Source of the DNA: Ettlia oleoabundans
Lineage: Eukaryota > Chlorophyta > Chlorophyceae > Chlamydomonadales
Length of the DNA stretch: 15,370 nucleotides
Reading direction: 5' to 3'
NCBI GenBank assembly: GCA_019693395.1
Contig: JAAMXP010000317.1
Coordinates: 1 to 15,370 of the forward strand
In this document: one piece after another, positions 1 to 9,824 of the stretch
Numbering within the stretch: position 1 is the stretch's first letter
Layout: every line of letters starts with the position of its first letter
Position numbers and translations under genes: made by a program
Notes under the pieces: generated by a model
What the model saw: the letters and a program-made list of their open reading frames with translations, nothing else
The model's database searches: none
Told to the model about the DNA's origin: nothing

Positions 1-924
1 GTGGGAGTGAGGGAGCTGCTCAAGCCAAACCCACCGGTAGCCATAGACGCAGCGCTGCTTCCGCCAGAATCGGCAGCGGCAGGCGGCGGCGGCGAAGCCG
101 CCACCACCGCCGCTGCAGCAGCAGCGGACGAGACGCCAGCGGGGCCGCCGCCGCCGCAGCAGCGGCGGCCGCTGAACGCCGCTCAGCTGTGCAACCAGGT
201 GCGGCTGGCGCAGCGTGCGGCCATAGCTGCCTACTACGAGGGTCGGCTGCGGAGCGACGATGACACGGCTCCCTGCCACACTCGCAATGTGTGCCTGGCT
301 GTGAGGGAGGATGCGGCCCCAGGCACCGTGCCGCCCGAGGCGCGCTGCACGGGCCACATGCGGCAGGTGGTCGGTGAGGCGGCGCTCTACACACAGGTGG
401 GTGCTGGGCTGTCGTGGCTGGGCATGCAGAAGAAATGGATGGTTGAGTGCTTGGGATGAGAGCAAATGATTGGTATCAGAGGGTTGGGGGTCCAGCCCTA
501 CTCAGAGATTTTTGCTCCATTGGGCCTTTGTCCTTGCTTACCAGCCGACCTTGCAGTCCTTCCCCACGTCTATCCTTAGTTTGTTGCCCAAATCAACCCA
601 AACCCAAACTGGCTGCCCCCTTGACCCTCCTCGCCCACCCGCCCGCAGCTGTCCTACCTGCACCGCCTGTTTGATGTGGAGGGCCTGCTGCACTCCCTGG
701 GAAGCCGCGAGGCAGCTGAGGCAGCTGCCAAGAAGCTGGCGCCGCTGCGTCCTGTGCTTGACGAGGCGGCAGAGGCGGCGGCCGTACTGCGGGACGCTTC
801 GGCGTACCGCTGGGTGGACCTGGGGGGGATTTTTGGCAGGCTGCAAGGTGGCAGTCGGCCAGCCGCTTCAAAGACATATGCACACTGCTGGCTGAACCCT
901 GCTGTTGCGGCGGCTGAGCGGTAG
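1..924 (+). CDS. POLA1: DNA polymerase alpha catalytic subunit, C-terminal end (5' partial)
   Basis: This is the end of the catalytic subunit of the polymerase alpha-primase complex, which extends RNA primers in nuclear replication. Two exons are proposed: 1(or earlier)-396 and 649-924. The intron 397-648 starts GTGGGT, ends CCCGCAG, and is in phase 0. The joined protein has the family C-terminal layout: a helix ending in AYYEGRL, a cysteine region, then LYTQLSYLHRLFDVE and a final WVDLGGIF, matching the equivalent LYTQL...FDAE and VNLSKLF parts of animal and yeast enzymes. That region is the zinc-binding C-terminal domain that contacts the B subunit and primase. Upstream sits an Ala/Gly/Pro-rich insert (about codons 25-58) not typical of the family. 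Only some of the expected zinc cysteines are seen (codons 92, 98, 116). The first base is not a gene start; the polymerase domain lies to the left. The tail after GIFG is about 30 residues longer than usual, so a further intron from a donor at 848 is possible. Confidence 0.8.
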
Positions 925-2006
925 GGGTAGGGCGCACAAAACAGGGAGCAGAACACAGCGATCTGCTGTGGTTTCTACTGTGCATTGGTTAGCCGCAGCG
1001 GTACAGGTGCACCTGCCGCACAGTTACCATGTCAGCGCCAGCTCACCACCTGCAGGATATGTTTCAACCCTCTAGTCAGGCTGGCAACCCAGCAGTTGCC
1101 ATTGAGTGCATTGTCAAGCAATAGAAGCCTCACTCTACACATGACGACAGACCAACATTACAGATAAATTGCATTGTTCCCTCCTTCAAGCTCCCACCAT
1201 TGGTGCTCGTAGTATTTGTAAGGCATTAACAACAGTGTGGGTATAAGGCACCTAGGCATAACATATGAACAAGGTAACTGTGGATTCAGTGGCGTTCCCA
1301 GTGGAGGCATTGGGAGGTTGCACATAATGTAGTGCTACAGCCGTGCTAATGTACATTGTGAGTGGGCTGTACAAATCTTGAAAGCTCCGGTTGCAAGAAT
1401 AGAGAACACCTTGACTTGCCAAACATAGAAATAAATCAACAACAAAATTTACAGATAACGACAGCTGCGAGATTGTTCACCACATGCCAGCCTGGTGCTA
1501 CACTGCATAAAAGCCTAGCATACAATTACATCAAGCCTGCCAGCAGTAGGGCCGAGGCGGAGGCCCCCTGGGGGAGGCTGCCGCCAGCTGCGACAGCAGA
1601 TGCTAAACCGCTCTGCCAAGAGGGGGCTGCTGGAGGACTGTGGAATGATGGATCGCAGCTACTCCTAGCCCGCTGGCAGCTCGCAGCTAGCGGGTGCGGT
1701 GTGTTGCCCCTCAGTCCCTCTTTCAGAGGCCCGTTTCAGCAGCAAGCCACCAGATATGTGCCGATGGACTTGTGTCTGGCTTGTTCTGTCCTGCATAAAC
1801 ACACGTCGCGCAGTGCAGGGGCTGTTGCAACGGGCGAGTGGGATTGAGCGTTGCAATTGTTGGTGGCTAAAGCTGGCAAGGTACCAATGTTTACCCAAGC
1901 ATCATGGTTCCGGCCAAGCGCTGGCATTGCTTCTGCTGGACGCAGCACTGCATGCAAGTCACGACACCCATGACAGCTAATGAAAACTTGCCTTCTGCTG
2001 TGCAGG
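925..2006. other. Convergent intergenic region / 3' UTRs, no convincing gene
   Basis: This spacer separates two converging genes. Its left part is AT-richer and probably the polymerase alpha 3' UTR. The part around 1530-1740 is GC-richer. Open frames here (for example + strand 1362-1847) have no recognisable domain and a composition unlike the neighbouring exons. Minus-strand TGTAA pentamers at 1526-1530 and 1449-1453 could be distal polyadenylation signals for the Fic gene, which would make much of this stretch its long 3' UTR. Confidence 0.5.
1217..1221 (+). terminator. Candidate polyadenylation signal TGTAA for the polymerase alpha gene
   Basis: TGTAA lies about 290 nt after the polymerase alpha stop codon, a normal 3' UTR length for a green alga. 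TGTAA is the known chlorophyte poly(A) signal. Cleavage would be expected 10-20 nt later. No transcript evidence is available. Confidence 0.45.
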
Positions 2007-2073
2007 AATGCAACACGCTCGCCCACTGAAATGCAACATGCTTGCCCAATAAATGCAACGGCTGCTTACATGT
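2007..2073. repeat. Imperfect tandem triplication of a 22-23 nt unit
   Basis: Three consecutive units start with AATGCAAC, at 2007, 2030 and 2052. Units 1 and 2 differ at only a few positions (AATGCAACACGCTCGCCCA against AATGCAACATGCTTGCCCA). Unit 3 keeps AATGCAAC and a GCTTAC-like remainder but is more decayed. The array lies just beyond the Fic stop codon, in its predicted 3' UTR. Confidence 0.6.
2066..2070 (-). terminator. Candidate proximal polyadenylation signal TGTAA for the Fic gene
   Basis: TTACA on the + strand reads TGTAA on the Fic strand, only about 17 nt after the stop codon. That is short for an algal 3' UTR, so the signals near 1526 or 1449 may be used instead. Confidence 0.3.
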
Positions 2074-2086
2074 ACCATGCACGCTG

Positions 2087-3028
2087 CTACACTCCGTGTT
2101 GAAGGCCAGAGATGTAATCGTGGAAGCCTTTCCAAGCCTGGTACGCAGACTCCAGCAGCAGGAGGCGCAAGTGGTCATGTGGCTGCTGCCCCCGCCCCTG
2201 CCGAGCCCGCAGCAGTGCCTGGAGGTAGTGCTGTCTGCCGCTCTTGCAATTGCGCCCGCCAGCCAGGGCCGCTGGGATGGGCAGGCCGTAGATTCTGAGG
2301 CAGCGGGCCACCAGCATGCGGACCAGCCTGCCGTTTCCGTCCACAAAAGGGTGCACGTTCAAGAACCGCTCCAAAAACTTGGCGATGCTGAGCAAGTCTG
2401 GGGAGTCAAGCTGGTCCAACACACTGGCCAGCCGTGCCTCAATATCGTCAGGACGCTCAAACGCCTGATAGCCGCCGCCGGCGGCCCTAGCGTGCGCCGC
2501 ACTCTGCCGGAACACGCCAGCGAAGCCGCTCTGCCCGTCCTCTGTCACGGCGCCCCTCATCAGGATGCCGTGTGCCTCCTTGACAACCTCCAGCGTTAGG
2601 GGCTGGTTCGCTGGTAGGCTCCAGAGGTACTGGTATGCTCTGACGTGCTGGGCCAGCTGCCGCCGCTGCTGCTGAAGTGTTGCTGAGCCCCCGTCTGACT
2701 CCCATGTTACCTGCTCCTCTCTCAGACAGCAGATGCCAGGAGGCTGCTGGTGCAGGCTGGCGGTGCCAGCAGGCTGCAAGCTGCCGGTGCCAGCATCTGT
2801 TGTGCTCCCGGCAAACAAGCCCTGCAGCTCCCCCAGAAGCTTGTCACTGGGCATCCTAGGTTGCGTCCCCTCCACTCCAAGGTCAGCACAAACCGCGGCT
2901 GCAGCGGCGGTCACTGTCGCATAATATTCCAGCCGCTCATGCCCGCCATATATGCTGCTCAGGTGGCTGACCTGCTTGCAGTACCACTCCTCGTCTTCAT
3001 GAGGCTCCCACCAAGGGAGCCGGGACAT
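2087..3028 (-). CDS. Fic-domain protein, probable protein adenylyltransferase (AMPylase)
   Basis: Fic enzymes usually move AMP from ATP onto a Ser, Thr or Tyr hydroxyl of a target protein. The 313-residue product carries the complete signature HPFVDGNGRLVR at about residues 226-237 (genomic 2318-2353). It holds the catalytic His, the Asp/Glu position that binds metal, the GNG phosphate loop and the second Arg. Before it come helices typical of the fold (VKEAHGILMRG, GVFRQS, IEARLASVLDQL, IAKFLERF). A canonical inhibitory motif (S/T)xxxE(G/N) was not found; a diverged TWESDGG at about residues 108-114 sits where one might lie. No TPR repeats, signal peptide or membrane segment are seen. The start chosen is the first ATG in frame. 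The frame stays open upstream, and a good acceptor (CTTGGCTGCAG, ending at 3035) suggests an unseen 5' exon may exist. The gene is one uninterrupted exon here, unlike its intron-rich neighbours. Cellular location and target are unknown. Confidence 0.8.
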   Translation of the reverse strand: MSRLPWWEPHEDEEWYCKQVSHLSSIYGGHERLEYYATVTAAAAAVCADLGVEGTQPRMPSDKLLGELQGLFAGSTTDAGTGSLQPAGTASLHQQPPGICCLREEQVTWESDGGSATLQQQRRQLAQHVRAYQYLWSLPANQPLTLEVVKEAHGILMRGAVTEDGQSGFAGVFRQSAAHARAAGGGYQAFERPDDIEARLASVLDQLDSPDLLSIAKFLERFLNVHPFVDGNGRLVRMLVARCLRIYGLPIPAALAGGRNCKSGRQHYLQALLRARQGRGQQPHDHLRLLLLESAYQAWKGFHDYISGLQHGV

Positions 3029-3463
3029 GGCAGCCTGCAGCCAAGGGAGGGTACAAAGTGGGTTGCAAACCGGATACAAACACCAGGCTTGAACACGTTG
3101 GTGGTGTAAGGCCAATGGGATGGTTGGGCAGCGTAGCTGGCTGCTCAGTTGAAGAAGAACTGGCTCATTAGCACTTCAAGTGTTGCGATCACTGCACCTC
3201 ACAGCATCTGTGTGGTTGCACGTTGGGTGCACAAAGGACGGTGTCACAGCTCACACTGCTTTACTGTTCTGACTCTTCTGTTGGCAGTGGATGACCCAAA
3301 TGCACCCGGATATTGAGGACAGGGAGGCTCATTGCTGCTTTATTGACCTGCTCCTAAAGCCAAGACAGCAGCAACCTACTGCGAACTTGCACACCTGATG
3401 CTGTATCACTCTTCCTCAAGCTTGCAGGTTCCGCCACAACGTCAGCAATGGTGCCGACCAGAC

Positions 3464-3536
3464 TGCCGCAATGACCCTGCCAGTCGGAGGGAGGGAAGGT
3501 TGAGAACACACACAGATGCGGCAATGACCCGGCCAG
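3464..3536. repeat. Pair of 20-nt direct repeats 53 nt apart
   Basis: TGCCGCAATGACCCTGCCAG at 3464-3483 recurs as TGCGGCAATGACCCGGCCAG at 3517-3536, with two mismatches. The pair lies about 450-500 nt upstream of the first Fic ATG, on the promoter side. It could be a chance duplication or a paired protein-binding site. Confidence 0.55.
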
Positions 3537-3686
3537 CTACACTATACAAATCTTTTGTCTTCTATCTCGTCAAAGCGCATACAAAGTGCGAACACCTGGT
3601 GCTGCCTGACCTGCAGACTCGCGACGGCCTACCCGCGGGCACGCTGAACCCAAATTGGAAGTCCACGTTGTCAGGTAACTTACGTG

Positions 3687-3692
3687 TTTATA
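3687..3692 (-). promoter_or_regulatory. Possible TATA box for the Fic gene
   Basis: The minus strand reads TATAAA here. If used, transcription would begin near 3660, leaving about 630 nt before the first Fic ATG. That would fit a 5' exon plus intron or a long leader. This is based on the motif alone. Confidence 0.2.
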
Positions 3693-4490
3693 TTCCGCCG
3701 GGCAGAGTGCGCGGCTGTGAGGGCGGGGGGCCTCCCGAGGCTATCTCTCATCACACCTTTACTCACAAAGTGAGCGCAGCGTGCACGCCTGCTTGGCGGG
3801 AGAAGAGAACAGGAGGGGGTCCATGAGCCCTTAGCCTGCCCAGCTGGCGGCAGCTGCCAGCGTCGGCTGTCTCAGGTCAGGGTGTGCTGCTAAATCGAAG
3901 GGCGAGTGTTAGTATTAGATGCCTCTGGGGGTTGAGCTCTGGAACAAATTTCATAGCATAACAAGCACCTGGAAGCATCGCAGAGTGCAGATGCACATTG
4001 TAGCAGCACGTTTTGACGCGTTTGCATTATGTATCATTGATGTGCGGTGCCGTGCCGTGATGTCGCAACTACCCATACCTTGTGTGCAGTCAATACATAT
4101 GCTTAACTACAAATCACTTTATGGGAAGACAACACAGACTCACCATAGCTGCAGCAAAGCCTCGATAGGGATAGTACTAGTGTGGCTGCATTCAACATAC
4201 AGTGCAAACAAGTTCTGCAATGTACGGCATACCAGTGCACGGTAATGCAGCCTCACTGTAAGTTTGTGGCAGCGATGGAACGCTGCTGTACAACCTTAAG
4301 TGGAGCGCTACTCAAGCCTTTTATGTCGTCGGCCCACTATTGCTGCGGTAGGCGCAAGCTACCATCAGCAATTACTTCACAGCATTTGGTCGCGCATGGT
4401 GCATGCCGCAGGGATATTACAACTGCAGGTGCCCGCCGTTGTTTCCGGCACTGTTACCAAACCTGACTAATTGTCGCTGATTGTTTATAT

Positions 4491-4495
4491 TTACA
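4491..4495 (-). terminator. Candidate polyadenylation signal TGTAA for GCP4
   Basis: TTACA on the + strand is TGTAA on the GCP4 strand, about 138 nt beyond the GCP4 stop codon and inside a very AT-rich stretch. Position and sequence fit the chlorophyte poly(A) signal. Confidence 0.5.
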
Positions 4496-4632
4496 TTTTT
4501 AAAGAGTCACATATAGTGGTGCACATTGTTTCATCATTTGGAAAACAAACAAATCAACCTCTTAGGACTTCATTCAAGAAGGGAGACTTTATAGTGCCTC
4601 CACACCTGCCACTGTTCAGATTGGGTGAAGGC

Positions 4633-7600
4633 TCATTCCTCTGACCCGGGTGCAGCATCCCCATCGGAATTGTCTGCCTCGTCCTCCTCACTGCCTGCAC
4701 TACGTCCTCGGGCCCTTTGCAATGCAACAGACACCACCTGCTGCGCCGTAAATCCATTGTAATTCAGGCGGGCAATGAGCTGGCGCACTGCCGGAGCAGT
4801 CTCGCTCAGCTTTGCAGACTGCATGACCTTGTACAGCTCGGCAAGATTCCGGCTGAAGGCGCTGCGGATCATTAGGAGCGCTGCCGCTGCCTGTTCAACT
4901 TCCAGTGAGCCGTCCGCAAGGCGCTGCAGGCAGCAAAATACAGCAGCAGACAGCAAGGATTGGTGTTCTAGCTGTTGTGGCACTTGGTTAAGGACACTGT
5001 TTCTAGTGGAAAGGGCATGGCTCGCATTGCCTCCGTCGAGAAAATTGAGCCTGCCAGCCCCACTAGTTGCCTGATATTTCAAAGGCAAGCGAAGCCGGCT
5101 ACAACCAGGCAAACTGAGCTTTTGCCAGCACAGCGGCAGGCAAGAAGAACACAAACTGCATGGTCACATGCATGCCCCAGACCCACTGCTTCCTGTTCTC
5201 AGCCTCTGGCGGCGGCCGCTTGCCTGCACAAGGGTGCATAGGTCTCGGCAACGTCGCAGGATAATGCGCAGGAAGCCCACGACCTTCCACTTGTCCAGGA
5301 AGGCCTGCGGGCACCAGCGCAGTACAGATGGTGCAGCCAGGAGCCATTGTGCAGCTACACCGATGTGCGACAGAGCCCCTGCTCTGCAGCTTCTGGGCTC
5401 CTCTGCTGTAAAGTCATGCATGGGCCGCCCGGCTGGCATCCTCGGCTCGAAAACAGCGCCCAATATGCCAATTGCACACATGCGCCCCTGGCAAATGCCT
5501 TACAGGCAACATAACTACCCGCCCACCTGCGACACCAGCCCGTTCACGTATCGCCTATGCGCCGCGTCCGCTTCACTGAAGTCCCGAGCGGATGCAATGG
5601 CGGCCCGCAGCTGCTGGAAGCTGGCATCCACCACATCCATTGAGAGGTACAGGGCCATGTTTGACACAAAGTGATGCTGCCGCTGCCTCTCCAGGCACAG
5701 CGCAGTGCGCAGCGCGGGCGGCATCAGTGGCGAAGCGTCTCCGCTGGATGCGCGGTGATGGAGCTCCTGCATGATCCAGTCAAGCGTGTGTTGTTGCTGC
5801 GGGCTTGTGCAACAGCGGGAATCTTCAGACTCACGGCAGTGCGCCGCCATTCCCGGGCTCTTATAGGTGTTAAAACTGCGTCAACTTGCAGTCAGGAAGG
5901 CAGGATACACGGGGCCGGCAACTAGACAAGTCGAGGCTCGCATCAGGCAGGTTGCATGGCAGGCAGACAGCCGAACAGCAAATACAGGAAGGAGGCTTGC
6001 AGCAGGCAGTTCAAGTTACAGCAAGGTGGCAGCTGGATATTCGGTGGGGCTTGCATGCCTGTGCTGCTGCAGATACGTAATGCAAAGCGTTGCCAGAGCC
6101 TAGAGGGAGTGACACGGCGGCCTAAACTGGCAAGGAAGTACGATTGTGGCAAAGCAAGGCATAGCGTTGTAAGGCGCACCTGTAGTGTGTTCCACGCCTC
6201 TTCCAACGCCAGCTGCACACGCCTCAGCCGCAGCATGTGCTGCCACATGGCGCCGTACCTTTGCATGACCTGCAGACAGCAGCGCGCAGCTAGATGTGAC
6301 GCCAGCGAAGCCACCATTTGATTGCAATTGTTCAAATAACACATACCTTCCTTTGCGCTCACAAACCGGGGATCGAGATTAACCAACAATTGCCAACACA
6401 CAACACGATGATGATCCACCGCAGATGCACATCTTGCAGGAATGCGTCAGGTCAGCAACTTTCTCTGCTCAACTAGAGCCACATAATACATGCACCATCA
6501 CCCTCAATGTGTGTAATGCACACCAGGGCCCCGCATCTGGACCAGCAGAAATCTAAAAACAGCAAAAAAATCAACAAACACCACCGGCGACGACTCTTGA
6601 TTCACCCCAAGCCCTACTCCATTCCAATGCAACACACCATCCACCTGAAACCCCCCAACCACCTACCCCCTATGCTATGACATAACCCACCTCTGGCGGG
6701 AACAGCAGCTGCAGAGGCCACTCCACGCCACACTCGAGGTACAGACCGTCCCAGGCATCGTACCGCGGAACCCGCACCGTTGTACAGCGCGCCGGGTGCC
6801 ATGCTGGCGGCGGCGGTGGCGGTGCCTTGCCGGCCGCGGGGCTAAGGGCGGGAGCCCCCCTCGCCTGCTGGCTTGACGGGCCGCCAGCCTGCTGATCTGC
6901 CTTTTTGTCGTCGGCAACAGGTGCCCAACGGAGCGTTAGTGCCCCAAACAAAGGATCCATCTCCGCTGTGCTCTTCAGTGCTGAGTGCTGGAAAGCCAGG
7001 GAGATGTCGGCTTCCGCGGTTGTGGGCTTGGGCTGGCCAGCCAGCAGCGGCTGCGCCTGCAGGCACGAGGGGAGACCCACGCAGCAAGCAGGGCATCAGC
7101 AGCGGCAGCATCATCTACGTGAGCTTAGTGGTAAGTCCAAGGCATTGATCGGCAACTGCTGCCTTCACCTTCCTGGTCAGTATTTACTCAGCCGAGCATT
7201 CCACAAACTGCCCCAGCAAACAACCCAAAGCACGCACCAAAAGTCCAACCAATATCAACCATTCGATCAGTTACTATTTGTCCAAGGAAAAGTTGCAGCG
7301 GCACCGGCACCCACCTCTTCCAGGAACTGCTGGTAGAAGTCGCCCCGGGCCAGAAGAAAGTAGCCCATCATTGCCTCAAACTGGCCCATCAGGTCGCAGC
7401 GGTGGCGCACCAACTCCCACAGCAGCCCAGACACCTGAAGCGGGACGGATACAGAGTGGCGGCAGAGGTTGGGGAAGGGGACGAGGAGGTAGGCAAGGGA
7501 GGGGATCGGACACAGGTGGCAGGCAGCAGGCTGGCTGCCAGCGGCAGTTGGGTGAAAGGGAGCCAGGCAAGGGAGGGCAGGCAGGTAGGCGGAAGGCCAG

Positions 7601-9632
7601 CAAGCAGGGGACGATGGATAAATGTCAGCAGGCACGGAAAGGCAGCTGCAAGTTTTATAAAAGGGTGAGCGTGTCCAGGAATTGGGCACAAAGGTGGCAA
7701 CCACGAGGAGTGCGGGGGGAGCCAATTCCAATCTCGACTTCACCCCATCCAAGCACCACCAAATGGGCACTGTGAGAGTGTACCTCGCAGGCCTGGCAAT
7801 TGCTGTACTGCTGTACTGGCTAGCAAACAAGCAGGTTGAAGTGGACTGCTGGCTGTAACAGGCAAATTTGGCAACCAGGCTGGCCAGGCTTTGTTGAAAG
7901 GCTAGTGAACCAAGCGAGACATACCACACCTTTGCCCGCATAGTCTCCACGCAATGCTCAAACTGGGTTGGGCTGAAGGTCTCCTGCTGCTGCAGGCGCT
8001 GCAGGGCTTGGGAGAAGCCCAAGATTTGGGCATGGGCATGCAGCGCCTGATGGCTGGCGGCAGAGCTCATTGGCTGCTTCAGCACCCGTACCGCCTTGCC
8101 AATGAACAGTACCGCCTCTGCTGTGGGCAGCGAGATGTCGGGAGGCAGGTCTGCCAGGGACACCTGGTGGGGGTCAGGAAGAGTAGCAGGGCATGAAAGC
8201 AATAAAGACCAGGCCAACACCAGTGGGTGGATGCCGATAGGGTAACAACACTTGTTGCCAGCGTGCAGGGTACCGGCCTGATGATAACTTCCACTGGGCG
8301 CAAAAGTTGCTAGCCATAGCTGGCTGCTCCCGGCATGGAAGCCACACCAAAGCAACATAGCAGGCACGCATGCAGCACATGATCAGCAAAGCGGGCACCT
8401 GCATGTACGTCTGCAAGCAAGCTGCCTGACACCCCTTTTGGCCACCACATTGCACCCTTGCTGGTTCGGGCGATTTTATTACGAGGCGATATCGTGTCAG
8501 CTTGCCCGTGCAGCCATGTATTCGTAGCCATGGAGACTCGAACTCATTACCGCATGCACACCTGGAAGCCGGCATGCCACTCCAGTGGTTCCCAGTCCAC
8601 AGAACCTCCACTGCCCAGGGAACCACCAGTACCGCCAGTACCACCAGGGGTAGGCGGTGAGGCTGTTGGCCGTGCTGCTGCCGCTGCATGGATGTCGCTG
8701 CGCTGGATGAAAAACTCGCCGGCGCTGTCCAGTAGCAGGCCGTGTATGAGCCAGGACTCGAGCTGCTTGAACATGACCTGTCGGCAGTGCCACAGCAGAC
8801 GGGAGGCGCAGGATTGGAGCGCCGGCGCGCCGCTGCTCGCGCGCAGCCCCACTGCGCGCATGACGGCGCTGCCTGCCAGGCTGCGGTCCTGCACCTCGCG
8901 GGCAAGGGCTGCAACCTCAGGCAGCAGCGCGTCAAACTCCAGCAGGAACTGCTGCACACTCAGGAGCGGCGGCGACGCTCCCACGTGCATCAGGTGTGCC
9001 TCCACCTGCAGTACCGCCGAGCGGTACACATCCAGCAACTCTGAAATGCCATTGGCCAGCGCCAGGCGGTACAGGCTGCACGTCAGCGTGCCACCATCCC
9101 TTGCTCCAGCTGCTGCTGCATCTGTGATGGCCGCCACGAAGTCCTCTAGCGAGATGTAGTATGCCCCCAGGCGTGCCAGGCGGTTGAGCTGCTCCCTGCA
9201 CCCAGGTGCATGCCATGTACATCAAGCTGAAAGAGCGACGGTGGCATGCGCGTAAAGCAGCGGTACTAGGCGATCCAACCATGCTTGGATTTGGACAGGA
9301 TTATGTGAATGGGTGTTTGCCTCAGGGCAGGAACAGTGGGTGGCGGGTTGGAGCGGCGGCAGAGACCATGCTCTTAGCACGGCCCCACTGCGAGACAGAC
9401 GATCGCACACCATCAGTAGTGTTTGTGACGGCTCGTTGCGGTGGTTGGTCGGAAGGTAAGCTAAGGATCACTTCGAGTTGTGGCCCCGGTTCAACTACCT
9501 TTCGGGCGGTGTGACCCAGTCCACGACATCAGCTAGCACGATGCTGCCGTGTTCCACCTGCTGCACGAAAGCCTCGCCGGTGTTGCCCACAAGCGCGAGC
9601 AGGAGTTCAGGGTAAAGGTTGGCACAATTCAT
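4633..9632 (-). CDS. TUBGCP4: Gamma-tubulin complex component 4 (GCP4), complete, nine exons
   Basis: GCP4 is a Spc97/Spc98-family subunit of the gamma-tubulin ring complex that templates microtubules at basal bodies and spindle poles. Exons, in gene order: 9632-9499, 9195-8562, 8163-7930, 7434-7315, 7056-6691, 6269-6180, 5796-5527, 5304-5224, 4923-4633. All joins keep frame, giving 739 residues (human GCP4 is about 667, plant about 740). Family landmarks in order are YPELLLALVGNTG near the start, EQLNRLARLGAYY, QVMFKQLESWLIHGLLLD, GEFFI, EAVLFIGKAVRVL, DLMGQFEAMMGYFLLARGDF, DISLAFQHSALK, VEWPLQLLFPPEV, MLRLRRVQLALEEAW, LYLSMDVVDASFQQL, ARDFSEADAAH and RQLIARLNYNGF. Together they cover both GCP domains, the second of which binds gamma-tubulin. 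Exon 5 carries a Pro/Ala-rich insert and the C-terminus has a Glu/Asp-rich tail absent from animal GCP4. The ATG at 9632 is preceded by an in-frame TAG. The exon 7 acceptor could instead be 30 nt further in, at 5766. Intron 8 appears to use a GC donor. Confidence 0.9.
4924..5223 (-). other. GC-AG intron (GCP4 intron 8)
   Basis: The homology-supported end of exon 8 (DLCTLVQ) is followed by CAG|GCAAGC rather than a GT donor. The acceptor ends in a long pyrimidine tract and CTGCAG before RLADGS. GC donors are rare but accepted when the flanking consensus is strong, as here. Using the nearest GT (AGCA|GTGGGT) would add about 14 residues and change the phase, breaking the match to exon 9. Confidence 0.6.
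7441..7620. repeat. Purine-rich low-complexity tract in GCP4 intron 3
   Basis: The + strand is dominated by G and A with repeated GGCAGG, AAGGGA and GGGG runs. On the GCP4 transcript this is an unusually long pyrimidine-rich stretch directly ahead of the exon 4 acceptor. It is probably an extended polypyrimidine tract rather than a separate element. Confidence 0.4.
8620..8660 (-). repeat. Short GGT/GGC coding repeat (Gly-Thr-Gly-Gly linker) in GCP4 exon 2
   Basis: Repeated ACCACCAGTACCGCC-like units on the + strand encode a Gly/Thr-rich loop (PGGTGGTGG) in GCP4. It lies between the GEFFI helix and the WEPLEWHAGFQ segment, a region that is disordered and variable in the family. Confidence 0.55.
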
Positions 9633-9824
9633 GATCTTCTATGACTGAAAGCTCGGCATACCTTCTCATCAAGACACCAAACTGAACGGGAGGCAACGTA
9701 CTGCAGCGGCCAGGCGGTACATTGCCTCCGCTTGTGTCACAGTTGTCGAGACTCCCACATCTGCTGGTTACATAAATACATAACGGACTGCTTGGCAGTA
9801 AAACAGCCCCTGGCAGCCCTGTTT

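Larger units (their letters stand above)
3029..4490. other. Intergenic region upstream of the Fic gene; no supported gene
   Basis: This stretch separates the 5' side of the Fic gene from the 3' end of GCP4, both on the minus strand. It should contain the Fic promoter and perhaps a 5' exon. A minus-strand TATAAA lies at 3687-3692 and is the best core-promoter candidate. Open frames on the + strand (3398-3826 and 3919-4245) have no family resemblance and an AT-rich composition. The segment 3900-4490 is the most AT-rich of the window and shows nothing recognisable. Confidence 0.5.

Noticed and set aside
1362..1847. 161-codon + strand open frame in the polymerase alpha / Fic spacer
   Set aside because: No recognisable domain, first part AT-rich with non-coding composition, and it lies in a likely 3' UTR region. 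It may be transcribed but I cannot support it as protein-coding.
2042..2599. 185-codon + strand open frame
   Set aside because: Antisense shadow of the Fic gene, whose strand carries an unmistakable catalytic motif.
3398..3826. 142-codon + strand open frame upstream of Fic
   Set aside because: No family resemblance, mixed composition, and it runs across the repeat pair and the possible Fic promoter.
3919..4245. 108-codon + strand open frame in AT-rich spacer
   Set aside because: Codon use unlike the real exons and no domain; probably chance.
8458..9159. 233-codon + strand open frame
   Set aside because: Antisense to GCP4 exon 2; low-complexity Ser/Arg/Ala product arises from the GC-rich coding strand opposite.
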